From Viscum album (lineage: Eukaryota; Streptophyta; Magnoliopsida; Santalales; Viscaceae), in the NCBI GenBank assembly GCA_963277665.1, contig OY728119.1:318700206-318764205 (forward strand): a DNA stretch of 64,000 nucleotides, written 5' to 3'. The notes beneath the pieces were generated by a model. It ran no database searches. It was given only the letters and a program-made list of their open reading frames with translations, and was not told where the DNA came from. Shown in pieces: positions 1 through 12,998 of this stretch. The translations under genes and the position numbers were made by a program. Each line of letters starts with the position of its first letter. The first letter of the stretch is position 1.

Positions 1-737
1 ATTAGATCTGCACCATTGGAGAAAGGAGAATGTATTGAATGTTCTTGGAGAAGATTATAAGGTCTGTACTAACTAGTTAATGAAAATATGAGTCCAAAAT
101 AGAATGAATTGAATGATTTATTAATGAGACAATTTACCTTCTTAGTTCTGGACTATTTGAGGTAACAAGATAACTGGCGCCCTAATCTATGACTCATATG
201 AGCTCCAAAGAGGGAAAAACGATAATGGGGGTGAGTATAGGGATATTGGATTCAAGTGGGAGGTAGAATAACTGAATTATATTAAAACATTAATTTTATA
301 TAAAAGAAACATATTATTTTTTAAAAACTAGAAATTGGCCCATGGGTTGGCCCACTACGTAAATAAGTAACCCCAATTCACCATGATTATAAATTCTTAA
401 TGAGTAAAAAAGGATATTTGGATTTTAATAAGTATGGGGAGGAAATGGATGAAGTTTAATCTGTGAAAAAAGTTGAAAAAAGGAGTTATAAAATAGACAA
501 ATATGGTTTTTAAATCAGGAAATGGGCTCACAGTTGGCCCAAATCATGATATAACCACTCTTTCTCAAACAAACTCCTAAACAAGAAATTGGGAACCCAA
601 ATTAAGGTGATTAGACATATATGAAACTAAAAAAATCATCATTCATCTCACACAACACCAAAGAAATGGATTGGGATTTCCAATGAATTAGATTAAAACA
701 AAGACATGAAAACAAGGTCTGACATGGTGAAAGAAAA
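1..737 (+). other. Degraded internal DNA of element A, no domain recognised
   Basis: This stretch lies directly upstream of a readable integrase tail in the same element, so it should once have been integrase coding sequence. I could not read a convincing integrase core (HHCC or DDE region) in any frame. It is AT-rich and full of stops. It is assigned to element A from position only. Confidence 0.4.
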
Positions 738-1166
738 CTTTTAGGTCCAAAAATTGTTGAGGAAAGGATGGAAAAGATGATGTTTATCCAAACACACATC
801 AAAGCAAAAAAAATTAGGCAAAATAAATATGCTAATAACCTATGGAAGTATATGAAATTTCAGGTAGAAGATTATGTTTTCTTGAAGGTATCTCCATGGA
901 AGGGAGTTATATGATTCAGCAAGAAGGGTAAATTGAGTCCCGGGTACATCGGACTTTTTGAAATTCTAGAATGAATTGGGGCTGTAGCGTACCATTTGGA
1001 AATTCCTCCAAGTATCTACAAAGTTAAAAATGTGTTCCATGTATTATTGAGGGTAAAATAAATGCCTGACCCAATGCATGTACTCACCTATGAAGAATTA
1101 GAACTTGAACCCGATCTGTCTTATTATGAAGAGCCTATCATAATTCTTGATACCAGAGAAAAGTGA
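738..1166 (+). pseudogene. Ty3/gypsy pol 3' end, integrase C-terminal region (element A)
   Basis: One reading frame runs through this segment and matches the C-terminal part of chromovirus integrase. It starts with the GPKIVEE block, then a decayed AQSRQKSYAD block (IRQNKYANN). Next come the VEDYVFLKVSPWKGV block, the KKGKLSP..YIG.FEIL block (GPF/Y-like module), then VAYHLEIPPS and NVFHV, and finally an acidic tail with LSYYEEPIIILD. In-frame stops lie at 912-914, 972-974 and 1059-1061, and the frame closes at 1164-1166, so it is dead. In the family this region binds DNA and target chromatin during integration. It is followed by a polypurine tract and a 3' LTR, as expected for the end of pol. 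The family is clear; the exact lineage (Del/Tekay-like) is inferred. Confidence 0.88.
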
Positions 1167-1319
1167 TGGGAAACGGGAGGACTCATCTGGTTAAAGTTCT
1201 ATGGGGAAACCTTATGATGGAAGATGAAAAATGGGAACCAGAGTAACTTATGATGAAAAACCACCCAAGTCGTTTTATACAATAATATTCTCGAAATTTC
1301 GAGGATGAAATTATTTTAT

Positions 1320-1330
1320 GGAGGGGAGAA
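1320..1330 (+). other. Polypurine tract of element A
   Basis: The purine run GGAGGGGAGAA directly precedes the LTR start TGTAACACCC. It lies after a conserved stretch (aatttcgaggatgaaatta, about 1297-1315) typical of the end of these elements. It is the expected plus-strand primer for reverse transcription. Confidence 0.8.
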
Positions 1331-2854
1331 TGTAACACCCAAATATTCTAAGGTATGTTTCCATTACAATAATATAATAACTTCTATTGTAAGCAACATC
1401 GAGTTCAAACACAAAAAAAACCAATCAAACTAGCCATTATGACTAGCAATACCCACTTTTGGAAATATTTTACATTTTATCATTAAAAATGGGCTTCATT
1501 TTTAGATTCTGAATATCGAAATTATCTTAGGGTGAATTTTTGGTATTTTTTTGAAAACATTCAAAGTTTGGTGAATAGTGAAAAAACACTACGTTATTAG
1601 TTAAAACCGACTATTTATTTAAATAATTAGCTTTTATATTTTAATTTATTTTAGTTCAAAATAGATACATAATATATATGTGTTCAATGTAATTCATTGG
1701 AGTCATTTATAATATGTTTAGATATATAAAAGTTTATTGAAATTTTTACCGTCTTTTACCCACCTCCTAGGAGCATTTTTTAATTTGTATAAAACCTAAT
1801 TTTACCACTTATGTGAGTGTAATTTCAAAAATCTGTGAGACATAGTCGATATTAGTATGAAAAATGTGGTCTATTAAGATAAAAATAATTTTTTGTGAAT
1901 AGTAACTTTTTACTTTTATTTACCACAATTATAAGTAAATGGGGTAATTAAAGTTAAAAATGATATTATTATTACCCTAACACAGGTCATAATTATATTA
2001 TATAATTGTAATCCAAGCAAAAAAACCTTATGAATTAAATATGATCTTTTAGGTCCACCTGGATTAGATTAGGACATAAATTATGATTTTATTTAATGAA
2101 GAGTTAAAAGAGTTAAATTCAAAGTTTAATAACTAAACCATTTTTAATAAAGTATTGTAATTAATACAAATTTGACTATAAATATTAATTATAAATAAAA
2201 AAATTCCTACATAAATATATTTTATTTATAATTTTTATACATTAAATAATTTAATTTTTTATGACATAATCATGACGCAGTAATTACCTTAATAATGAAA
2301 TATTAAAATAATTGATATTATAAATATCCAAATAAAAGTAATTTGAGACTTTTTATTATTTACAAAACATTTCTAGGTTACAATGACATTTTAATATTTA
2401 ACATAAGAATTTATTTCTAAGTAATAATGTTGTTAAGACTTTAACAAAAATCGTTTATTAAATAATGTCAAAACTGACATGATTGAGTTTTTAAAACAAA
2501 TACTATATTATTGGTTGATATAATATTATTAAAATATAAGGTTTGGCCAAAGGGACTTAATAATATTATATATGTCATTAAATAACCTATTGGGGTTCTC
2601 TTGGATGTTTATAGTAAGTTTATTAACCATATAATATAAAAATACAAAGAGACATGGGAAATGTCAAACTATTTAACTAGGAGTTAAATCTAAAATATAA
2701 GGTTAATATGATGACCTAAAACATTATAAAACATATTTTTTGAGAGTTTTTATACCCAAACCCACCTTATCCTTTAAATATTTCATTATGGAGCCATTAT
2801 AAACAGAAAATTATTTTATTATAAAATAATATTTCAAGCATTTCATAAAGTGAC

Positions 2855-3050
2855 CCTCACCTCTCTTATAAAAGGGCACTTACCCTTCTCTCAAATTCAC
2901 ACCATAAAATCCATTTGGATCAGCCAACCCCAGCCAAAATATCCTCTCAGAATTCTTCCCTTCATCCTAGAGGCCTTCATTTTTTCAGAAAGACATCCTA
3001 AAGAGCCCTTTTGATCAAGTCAAAAGTAAGAACCCGAAGAAGAGGTAAAT
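2855..3050 (+). promoter_or_regulatory. LTR A core promoter, leader and potential 5' splice site
   Basis: A TATA box (TATAAAAGG, from 2867) sits in the context CACCTCTCTTATAAAAGGG, shared with LTRs B and C. The leader ends in GAAGAG|GTAAAT, with the GT at 3045-3046, 178 nt from the TATA start. The same spacing holds in the other + strand LTRs. That it works as a splice donor is inferred. Confidence 0.6.
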
Positions 3051-3214
3051 ATTTCATCACCTCTTTCATGTTATTTTCTTCTTCCACATCCAATTCCATT
3101 GTTGCTTCCATTATAAAATAATAACTCTAGTATCTTCTATATACTGTCATGTTATTATAAAAATAGTATAACCATATTCATTATTTTATCCATCCTATAA
3201 ATGACAATGTCACC

Positions 3215-3250
3215 AGACATGCGTACGTACGGATTACCGTCTCCACGTCT
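3215..3250 (+). repeat. U5 hairpin unit in LTR A (single copy)
   Basis: Arms AGACATG (3215-3221) and CACGTCT (3244-3250) pair with one mismatch around a 22-nt loop. The loop holds CGTACGTACG and TTACCGTCTCC, the core common to this repeat. Upstream flank resembles that of the first unit in LTR B and downstream flank that of the second unit in B, so one unit seems to have been lost. Confidence 0.6.
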
Positions 3251-4859
3251 TGAGGAGATTCATTCCCCATCATACCCATTCAAGAATAATTTTCAATTGA
3301 TGATTAAAAATAATGTTTAAAGACATAATATAATTATGAATAGGAATAATATAAATCCTATCCATAACAAACTTTACTTACGTAACAAATCATATATTGG
3401 AAGACGAATCAGTTAACACCCAAAACGATGATACTACTAAAATATCATTTACAAAGCAATATTATAAGATCATATATGATATCATATTAATGTATATGGT
3501 TCTATTATAATTTAATAAGATATATTTCACCATTATAAAAGTGGTCAAACTACCCTTGACCAAGGAAATGTAAAAGGTAAGGGTTAATTTCATAATCTCT
3601 TTATTATCCGACGTTGTTTTTACATAAGTATCTAATTAGACCTCTGTTTCATCCACATCCATCTTTTCTTAAAAAAAGTATTTCAAAAAAATTTACTCTT
3701 TACCAGGAAATGGTTTAATTTAATTTATACTATTATTTGAACTTATATGTTTTGAAAGGAATCTTTTCGTCATTTTCCAAACAAGGTACTTTATGACATT
3801 TTTGACAAAATTAAGGTAAGAATGTTTTTAACAAATTCAGTGGGTGTGACTATTTTATGCCATTATAACATCATCGAAGAATCCCTTACAAGCTTATAAG
3901 AATATTTTCAAAACAAATGTTTTCTTTTATAATTATATAAATTTTAAATTATTTCAAAATAGAAAGAGATACTTCTAAAAAAAGTTTTGATTTCATCTAT
4001 GTCAACATCCTTTGATGGATTTTAAGCTTATTTGAAGTTGATTTATTATGATAAAAAACATCCATTTTGTATTGAAGGATTTTTGATATGTTTGACTATG
4101 GATGTGTTATTTTTACACCATTCATGGTTTATATATAAGGTATTGACATATCCTATTCTAGTTTTAATACAAATTTTTATGTTATGTTTAAAACTTTTCA
4201 TATCAGGAATGCATTGGACTTAGTAAGTGGTGGGTGGAGCATGCAATAGCTCCTCGATGCATCAGTAGGTCTCATGAGACAAAATTTTGTCTTGGCACAA
4301 GGCCTTGAAAAATCTTATTTTTAGTCTTCGTATAAGGCCTTGACTATGTGGATATGAAGTCAGGCTTTATGAATTCCATAATTATGTAAGTGGCTATGGA
4401 TATTTCATATGATTATTTGACAAGTAGAATATCCATGTGAATAATTAAATGGAATTATTTGATTTTATCTTTTCCATATTATTCTGAATTTCATGTTTAA
4501 AAGGATTTTGTTTTAGTCTTACACTACCTTAAATGTTTATGCTTATTTATGAATGTTTCCGCTACATTTTTATCCTTACTGAGCATCTGAGATCTACCCT
4601 TTATATTTTTATTTTTCTGAGGATGCGAAGACATATATTATGACTAACCAATGGGGATAGTATATGGGATATGAGTGTGGCCTATGGAGACTATTGTTTT
4701 GTAGTTTTTTATTTTATAATGTATTGTAAAACATATGAATGTATCTAGTATTTCCAAGGCTACTAAACTAATCGGTCTTTCGAGACTTGATCTTTTGTGA
4801 TAATGCCAATATTATGTAATAATGCACAGAATTTGGGTAACTAGAGTTGGGGAATTATA

Positions 4860-7853
4860 GGATGTGATTATTTAATTCATATATCATAATAAATTATAAA
4901 TTAATAAATCCTTTAAAAACTTTTTCGTTAATGTGTATTTATAAAATTTTTGGATTTTAAAAAAATTACAAGACATCCCCTTGCTTGCCTTATAGAAAGA
5001 CACCCCTAATTTATCATATTTACGCAGCTTTTTTCCAATTATCCATGAAGCAACATTCCCAAGTTTCTTCTAAAATTACCCATACATGTTTTATATGTTA
5101 TATTAATCATAAAATTTCTTTCAATTAGTCCTTAAGAATGTATCTGAAGGAAGAATTTTGAAGATGATGTAATCATCTAACACGGCCTATTTTCAATTTT
5201 TCTTCCTATACATCCTCAAAATAAATGGTATTTCTCATAAAATAATAAAATATTTATAATTAATAAACTTAAATTTAATTATGATTATAAAAAAAACACA
5301 TTTTCCACTTCATGTTCTGTCAAATGGAAATAAAATTATCGTTCATGTGTTTGTGTGGACTACTGCCTCAACGTAGCTATAAAATTCATTTTATAGAACC
5401 ATATTTATTGGAGGGTAATTAATATGGTGTAATGTATATATATTATATTCAAAAGTTTATTATTATTTTTTAATTATAAAATAGTATCAAACTTGTCACC
5501 TTAAAATACAGAAGAAAATGATAATGTCTCTCATGCATGTGTGTGGAATATTACATCCTTGAGAGAAGTTATTTTATTTTGATTTAAAAATTAAAAGTAA
5601 CATAATAAAGATATATTTAATTTATATATATGGTATATATGATATAATTATTTTTCTATAATGATAAAATAATATTTATATTTCATTCATTCAATTCAAT
5701 TTTAAATTAAAACATTATTCATGGGTGTGTACAACCTACTGTCTCTACGAACGTTGTATATAAATTTTCTATCCATAAATTTTATGGATCAATATAAATA
5801 TGTATATACTAAAAATATATTATAATTAAATAAATAATTCCATTTTTTATATTAATTTACCATAATAAATGTATAAGGACTAGAATTTTCAAACAAAAAA
5901 TTTCTGGAGAAACGAAAACATTGATCACCTGAAAAATAAAAGTTTAATAAGTAATTATTAATAAATTGATGTTGAAATATTATAAGTTGTTCATTTATGA
6001 TAATATATGTTTTTATATGATTGGTTTTTATAATTAAAATAAGTGTATATTTATTATATTTTATGATAGAGTGTTTTTAATTCATATAAAACTTGAGTTA
6101 AGTGTTCTTCGCCTCAATTTTTTAAGACATAATGTTTCCATGAACCTGTTTATTTTTATGAGTTTTATATAATTTTACTTTGAAATTATATTTAATTAAT
6201 ATTATTATTTTAATGTTATATAGTTTTTTATTACATGTTATTCTTTTATTAATCTAATAATTTTGAATTTATCTCTATGGAAAGGGATTTATGATTCATT
6301 CCCATTTTAGTTGTGTTTTAAATGATAGAATTTAAATTGTAGAAACTTAAATGATCCTGATAGATAATACAATTTATTTTTTATTAACCTAACATTATTT
6401 CTATAATTTTTATGTTTTAGTTATAATGTACTCTCTTGGGTAAACAAAGAGGTTTAGAAAATTTCATTCTAAAAAATGGCATAATTTCTTCTCTTTCAAT
6501 TAGAAAACCCTTTCCTTTTATATCCATGAAATTTAATTTTTTTCCAAATAGTTGTTGACTATCCAATATTTTTTTTAATTTCAATTTTTCCCATTATTTT
6601 TTTTTAAAAATGATATAAATAATACTCCTCTCAATTTATGAATTATAATTTCTTACTAGGAATGTGAACAAAATATTTCTTTCAATGATTATTGCATGAA
6701 TAAAATAACTTAATGTCATGGCCACTAAATTATTTAAAGAATATTTTTAAGATTACACAGTTCATTTGAATTAAAATTCTTCTTTGATTTTTTTTAAATA
6801 TTCAAATTTTTAATAATAGATTTCATAATGAAAATTGAATTTTCCTAAAGAAATATTCTAATGAATATTTAATTTGTTTTTTCATATATGATAATTTCTT
6901 ATGATGTTGATTATGTTTTTTGTGGGATATTATCTAATGATACCATCATTATTATTTCATTTTATGTCATATGACTATGATTTTGATATATTTAGAAAAA
7001 CTATTTTTTCCTATGATTTATGGTATGATGATATGATGAATGTTTTATGATATTATGGAATTCAGAACAATGGGTTATGATTAGGTGATCATTGATTATT
7101 TTATAAACCTCAAATGCATTGGGTAATGTTGTATTTACTTATCGTAAGATAATGATGATATTTTTGGGCATGTTTGTAAATATATGTTTTCTTTAATAAT
7201 GCATGATTATGATTACTTTCTTGAAATTATCATAAGAATATACGTGGAAAACATTATGAATAACTTTGTTACATTTTAAATCATAGGAATGATTGATTTC
7301 ATAGTTTTCTCATGATGTTATGTGTGTAAATGACTATGAACAAATTTTTTTACATTATTATGAATTCTTATTGTTATGATAAAACATTTCAATGATATGA
7401 CTTTAACGTGATGAATTATGTTTTTAATACCTTATTCATCATACTTCTTGATATGAATTGATTTTTGTGTTTAGGATGTAATAAGTTCTTGTTATCAATA
7501 ATTTATAAATTTATATTGAAAATGAATTTAAATGCATAACATTATAATTAAATTATGATTTCTTATGATTGATGTCTCCCATGTTTACCCTTATATTGCA
7601 TCTAAGTTCACAATTTTTTATTTCTTCCTTCCCCATGTTACAGAGAAATTATTTTAGTATATAATGAATAATAAGGGAAATATATGTGAATAATTTAGTC
7701 AGAGTTGAGGTAAATTTTTATAAACCAGTTGCTTATGTATCAAATTTTCCAAAGATGGTAAAATTTTGTATTTTTTGAATGGATTTTGATATAATTTAAT
7801 TTATATTCATCTAATAAAATTTAATATCAATATATGGGAAGTTTGTTTCAATA
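4860..7853 (+). repeat. 5' LTR G, U3 mostly missing, interrupted by element A
   Basis: Only about 130 bp of U3 remain before a TATA-like box (TATAGAAA from 4991); element A lies just upstream. A GT at 5169-5170 keeps the 178-nt spacing from TATA. Three hairpin-region units follow near 5340, 5527 and 5716. Further on, the block around 7085-7130 (CAAATGCATTGGGTAA) matches LTRs C and A. The LTR ends near 7853 (GTTTCAATA), followed by a Met-type PBS. It is strongly diverged, so it is older than A, B and C. The missing U3 should lie beyond the 5' LTR of A, outside the window. Confidence 0.72.
5340..5755 (+). repeat. Three hairpin-region units in LTR G
   Basis: Units lie near 5340-5373, 5527-5566 and 5716-5755, about 186-190 bp apart. 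Shared cores are ACTACTGCCTC (5359), TTACATCCTTG (5551) and CTACTGTCTC (5736). The middle unit pairs perfectly over TCTCTCA (5527-5533) and TGAGAGA (5560-5566) with a 26-nt loop. The first pairs only CGTT/AACG and the third hardly pairs. Confidence 0.55.
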
Positions 7854-7856
7854 TAT

Positions 7857-7870
7857 TCTGTATCAGAGAA
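7857..7870 (+). other. Primer-binding site of element G (initiator Met tRNA type)
   Basis: TCTGTATCAGAGAA lies 3-4 nt past the LTR end and matches the plant initiator-Met PBS core TGGTATCAGAG except for one base. It fixes the strand of G as + and LTR G as the 5' LTR. Confidence 0.7.
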
Positions 7871-8596
7871 GGGTTATGATAATCATTAGATATTAGGGTT
7901 ATAAAATAGTATATTAAACACTTGGGACAAATTAATATATATATATATAAAGATATTAATATTTTGTTAAGATTAAAATGATGTTTTTTTCCTTTTAAAT
8001 GCATCCTCGTCTAAATTTAAGAAAGTTGATACGGTTATGGAATAGTGGCACCTATGGGTAATAACATAGAATGGGGATACTGGGAGTTATCACAATCATC
8101 ATCAGCTTATAATGAATGGGAATAATAATTCATACATGGATAGACACCATTGATGGATATGATTTAGTTAATTCGTATTTTTTATAAACTATTATGATGG
8201 ATTTGAATAGATGATGAGTATTTATTACCAGGGTTAAACATAATGATCCTTATAATGAAATGTAGTTGTCTTGTTTTTGAATAATATAAATGATTTTAAA
8301 TTATTATATGTTTTATAAATATGATTATTGTTTCTCACACTATGTTTTTTTGTTGTATTCAGGGGATAGAATCAAAAAGAATGATGTTAAAGTTGAATGT
8401 GATGGAAAATGGAATAATTTTCACCCTAAAAACCCAAATGAAATGTAAAATAGAATTTGAAAGTTGTTGATTAAACCAATATCATATTATATGATTACTA
8501 TCCTCAAATTAGGTGATATTCCTAACACATCTAATAAGATAAAAATAGTGTTTTATGGGATATCATCTGATGAAGACCATGGATGAAGAATATTTA
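7871..8596 (+). pseudogene. Element G leader and gag start, decayed
   Basis: An ATG at 7999-8001, about 145 nt after the LTR end, opens a short frame (MHPRLNLRKLIRLW) that stops at 8059-8061. Element C has its gag start at almost the same distance from its LTR (139 nt). The basic N-terminus fits a plant retrotransposon Gag, but no capsid motif can be read in the rest. The region ends abruptly where the minus-strand element H begins at 8597. The gag assignment rests mostly on position. Confidence 0.45.
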
Positions 8597-9261
8597 TGTG
8601 ACGCCCCAACTCCAGAGTACCCAGAGCTGGTACCATACAGAGGATCGAATTCGGTTTAGGCTCTAAGAAACCACTAGTTTTTGAATTGTTTCTCCTTATA
8701 ACAAGTAATACCAGAAAAATTATAATAAAAAATTTAGGGTGAGCATACAGATTTCCAGTAATGGGTTTAAATATAACATACTATACCCAAAATAACTTTC
8801 TAAAGCATTCTTTAAGATTTCCATAAAACATTTCCTTTCAAATGATGTAATGCATTAAACATACTATGACAATTTTCTATGGGATATAAGTGAATAATTT
8901 AAAACATACTAACATTATGATTCAATTATGAGAATGCTCATTCAGAATAGAAAGTAAAACACATTTCATGTTAACATGCAAGTAAAATATTAGTAACTGA
9001 GTGTGATGCATGATCAGAGATGTGCTTAAAATAATAACATCAACTTCATCATTTACTATTGGGCTTTAAATCTCAGAATATTGCATAAGTAATAAATATT
9101 CCATACATAAACTTCTTTTGAATATCATAATCATATGCTCTTTAAGAAGGGGTATTCTACTAGTCTAATAACCCTCTGGTTAATTAATTACATAGTCTTA
9201 ATGTGGGACGTGCATATGTCGGACCATGTCAAGGACTCATGCCAAGAACGAGGGAATAACT

Positions 9262-9410
9262 GTAACTGGACCCCAACCTGAAGAGCCTCTATAACCAAAC
9301 TCCACCCTAGAGAGCCTCTAATAACCAAACTCCAACCTAAAGGGTTTGCTGTAACCAGACCCCAACACAGAGGGATGACTTTTTCCGGTCCCCACCCTGG
9401 AACATACTAG
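9262..9410 (-). repeat. Minisatellite of about 30 bp, 5 units, in left H LTR
   Basis: Units of 29-32 bp follow the pattern GTAACCNGACCCCAACC plus AGAGGGCCTCT on the + strand. Each unit begins with a variant of TAACCRRAC. The same block is in the right LTR at 15007-15152. Confidence 0.8.
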
Positions 9411-10598
9411 GTCCAATGCATTCCTCAACCCTCTAAATCAAAGTGCATATACCACGTTGATTTATTAAATCACATATCATTCCCAGTACACATTTAAATT
9501 GGATTCTTAATTCAGATTATTCAATGTTCCCTATACTACTTTGAATAATTAAATGTCTATCTCATAAATTATTATTAACAACAAAATGTTTACTATCAAA
9601 TAAAATAATAACTTTACAACGATTCCATGGTAATAAACTTTTAATGCATTAAAATACATGCTCATTATTCAAGCTCAGGTAAATAGAATTGAAAATGGAC
9701 TAAAACTAAATATTCAAGACACTATTTAGACTACAGGTTTCTCCATTACATGCATAAACTGGTACACTATTTTCATTCAAGTAATGTGGTTACCACATAA
9801 AATGATAGTTCCTTATTTTCCAAAATCAATGATTCATGGAATTGAATATTATGTTTAAAATCACCAATTTAAATTAATCTATATGTCATTAGTACACAAA
9901 GCATGCATCATTGAGTACAACTATAAATAAAATGGAAAAATGAAACCATTTAGTCCAAATATACATAATATTACATATTACACTAAAAATATGGTTGTCT
10001 CAGTTTATCAAATGTATACATGGTTTATTACACAATATTTTCAAATGAGAAAATTACAGAAGCATAGAGAATAATGGATAAAGAGGCTTTGACATATGAA
10101 ATTAAAATAAGGATAATATCATTAATAGTTCATTACCTAAAACGAGTCTGACATAGGACATACATATCTAAAAAATAATGTTTTTCTTAATATTACAAAT
10201 CCACTTAAACCAAAAAATATATTCACAAACATGTATTTATTTAATAGTTGTAAATCATCTTTATTAGTGAAAAATAGAACTATACTGAATTATGTGTATA
10301 TGTCCCTATATATACTAAGTGTTTATCCATTATTTTTATAATTATCAGTTCATACTAAACACTCCCAAATATAATTTTCAACCATAGTAATATTTACACC
10401 TACAACTTTTAACCTTGGAAAAACATGGATTCACATATAAATGATATAAGAAGCTATTAACTGTATATTTATATATATAATTAAGTATATGAACTATGCA
10501 TTTCACAACAAAAACAAGTACCACTTCATTGGTTAAAAACTAAAAAATACTTTTAGAAAACCAGAATTGGGTTAGGAAGGAAAAATATATGTATAAAA

Positions 10599-10649
10599 AT
10601 ATATGTGTGTATAAAAATATACATGTTCGTGTATTCCACACACATATAT
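10599..10649 (-). repeat. AT-rich hairpin in left H LTR leader
   Basis: ATATATGTGTGT (10599-10610) and ACACACATATAT (10638-10649) are perfect 12-bp inverted repeats with a 27-nt loop. On the minus strand this lies about 320-370 nt past the TATA box. The right LTR keeps it with one mismatch near 16338-16393. Confidence 0.55.
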
Positions 10650-10839
10650 ATATGTTTTCTCACAAGGAGGACCTAGTATAAATAGTAAACCTTAAAATTT
10701 AATGAATAACTTTTTAGCATTGTCTAATCACTAAGACTCAGAAATATGAAAAATTATTTCAGATTATAAAAAAAACCTATAAGAACAACCTTATATATAT
10801 ATACACTCATTCCTCTGAAAAACAAAGAAAAAAATGTAA

Positions 10840-10972
10840 TCCCTTACATTAGCTTGAGGAGGAGGAGCTCAGGAAGGCATTGGAAATCTCGGAGGACTCA
10901 TTAAGGTTCGCTATAGGCTTGTGTGCAAGGAACCGAGAGGTTCCGCGTAAGCCTAGATGTGGTTTTTATAAA
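10840..10972 (-). promoter_or_regulatory. Left H LTR core promoter, leader hairpin and potential 5' splice site
   Basis: On the minus strand, TATAAAAA (10963-10970) is followed by a perfect hairpin, GGAACC and GGTTCC arms around a 4-nt loop (10929-10944), at or near the expected start of transcription. The leader reaches a donor-like GTAAGG whose GT is at 10847-10846, 123 nt from TATA. Spacing and hairpin are identical in the right LTR. Confidence 0.6.
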
Positions 10973-11339
10973 CTAAACTGATAATATATATATATTATTA
11001 TTAATAAAAGTTTCATGGGATCTAAGGCCCAAGTGGCCTTAAAAGGAACTAACATATTAACCTTGTGGAAACCGCATGAATGAGGGAGACTAGTGGCTAT
11101 CACGGGAGAAGAAAAATGGTAAGAAATAGGGTATAGGGTGACTGGTTTAGGGCACACCATGGGGGAAGAAGACAATGATTTGAGTAGAAAACCAGGAGTG
11201 ATTTCAACATCCCGGATCTGATATGTCTTGGAATGAAGGGCGGTGATGCGTTGCTGGTTTATAAAAGTTAGGACGACACTGACTAAATCTGAGTATGATC
11301 AGACTGCATGAGATTGATATGGAATTTTTAAAAAAAACG

Positions 11340-11825
11340 AAAGGCCATGATTAGATCACGCTGGATCGAATGGACGACAAAAACCCAGTGATCCTCCATG
11401 GTTACAAGAGGTCGAATCTGGGATTGGGATAAATGGCCCAGATCGCGTGCTTCGTGATCCAATGACTATGATCACGTTTCGCCTGAAAAACGCTTCCCAT
11501 ATCAAATCGGGAAGGCGCACACATCTTTTTTATTGGCCTTAGCCTCTAAATCCACACTAAGAAATCACACAACACACACTCAGGGGGCGTTACACATGGG
11601 CTCTTGCCTCCCCTATAGGCCTTGGCCTACCTGTTCTCACCAAGATCTTAGGCTCGCGCCATGCACACATACGCTCCTATGCTCCCATGATCCTGTGCAC
11701 CCCTCAGGAGACCTATTCCCGAGCTCGAACTGGCCCAGGCTTGGGCTGAGGGCAAGGCTCAGGCACCTAGTGAGAACTTCCTCCCGTGGCCCAGCCATCA
11801 AGGGATATCCCATAGCGGGCCCAAA
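11340..11825 (-). promoter_or_regulatory. GC-rich U3 block of left H LTR with GATCACG-type motifs
   Basis: This block is clearly richer in G+C than its surroundings. It holds repeated direct and inverted GATCACG/CGTGATC motifs (about 11354-11475), followed by a block rich in GGCCC and CCAGGC (about 11590-11822). It lies upstream of the TATA box on the minus strand, where LTR enhancers are expected. The right LTR has the same block at about 17100-17572. The regulatory role is inferred. Confidence 0.45.
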
Positions 11826-12830
11826 TTTATAATAATTACAAACATAAATAATAAAAATAAATAATGTCCTGAGAAAATATAATACTATATAGAAATTTTC
11901 TATATTTTTTATACATATCTTTTAACAAACATTAGAATGTTAATGTGTACAAATTAGACTTAAAAGTATTTTCTAAGGTTGTTTATAAACATGAATCCTT
12001 TAACATAAAAAGTTATAACATTGAATGATAACTCTTATACAAGTTTTATAGGGGTAAAAACTTTGTTTAATTAAAAGTATAATTCAATTAAAAGAGATTA
12101 AACATAGTTTAATCCATTGAATGAAAATATTTACAATACATTTGAATTAATTGAAACATGTTTTGAATTCTTTATTACATTTCAAAAACAACAATGTATA
12201 ATTCAAAACATTTCACTATTTTATTTTAATGATTATGGTTAGAAGTAGTTCTAATAATTATTTCAATAGATGACACAATTACTTGGGGAACTAAAATACA
12301 TTTATGAGTTTTCAATTAATTATCCAACAAGGAAAATGACTATATTTATAGCCGTTAGAGTTCCATGGTTTCCCAAGCCAACTGTCACATTAGTGTATTA
12401 TAAATCCAGGACTCAGGGTTTCCTAAAACTCAAGTCGATTGAAGAAGATGGTTCACATCATTCCATTTGTTCTCAATGTTGCTACGGTGGCATCATCCAT
12501 TCTTAAGTTCCATATAACAAATTCTAAGGACCCATATTATTTCCTTGGGGTTCTCATTTTATTAAGTTATCTCCCTGTAATTCTGATAGGTTTCTTAATC
12601 GGTATTTTTTTAGCATTTATTACACTTTTTCTCTTGATGTATTGTAAATACAACAGTGTTTTTATATAAATGAATATTCTTGTATCCTCTTTTGTGTTTT
12701 ACTCAGTTCTATTATAATATAAATTAAAACCATATTATTACCTTCTCATGAGAAACAATTTTTGGTCAATTATTTAAAAAAAGTAAACATAACCTATTAA
12801 TACATAAGGATTGATTTTTTTGGGTGTACA

Positions 12831-12870
12831 TCATTCCCCCTACAAGGAATTGCATCCTCGCAATTCATTC
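12831..12870 (-). other. Polypurine tract and 3' untranslated end of element H
   Basis: Read on the minus strand, the segment is gaattgcgaggatgcaattc, then a purine-rich run with GTAGGGGGAATGA, then the LTR start TGTACACCC. This is the usual junction of a plant Ty3/gypsy element. The run ends at 12831, next to the LTR at 12830. Confidence 0.7.
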
Positions 12871-12998
12871 AACATACGTATAAGAGAGAGACTCTTTTAT
12901 CATATTCACCACAACCTCAATTATGGAGGGTCCTCCGGTGTGGCTAGGTTAATTCCAAATTTTATGTTCAACTCTTCATCTGGTCTAGAACAGATACA

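Larger units (their letters stand above)
1331..4859 (+). repeat. 3' LTR of element A, about 3.5 kb
   Basis: The LTR starts with TGTAACACCC right after the polypurine tract and ends near GGGGAATTATA, which aligns with GGGGTGTTACA at the end of LTR B. No Met PBS follows, which agrees with a 3' LTR. It aligns along its length with LTRs B (52770-57621) and C (59574-63137), closest to B around the TATA box. The order is a 1.5 kb AT-rich U3, a TATA box at 2867, a leader with a potential splice donor at 3045, a hairpin at 3215-3250, and then the rest of U5. The sequence after it is the U3 of the older LTR G, so A inserted there. Its 5' half lies outside the window. Confidence 0.85.
8597..12830 (-). 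repeat. 3' LTR of element H (left copy)
   Basis: It begins TGTGACGCC and ends GTGTACA on the + strand. The minus-strand order is U3 from 12830 downwards, a GC-rich block (about 11340-11825), TATA (10963-10970), a hairpin leader with a splice-donor-like site, an AT-rich hairpin (10599-10649), a 30-bp minisatellite (9262-9410), and the end of U5 at 8597. It matches the right copy block for block, with many substitutions and small indels. Confidence 0.85.

Noticed and set aside
11533..11832. A 99-codon open frame on the + strand, rich in Pro, His and Leu
   Set aside because: It lies in the GC-rich U3 of an H LTR, where stop codons are rarer. The right LTR does not keep the frame, and no domain is visible.
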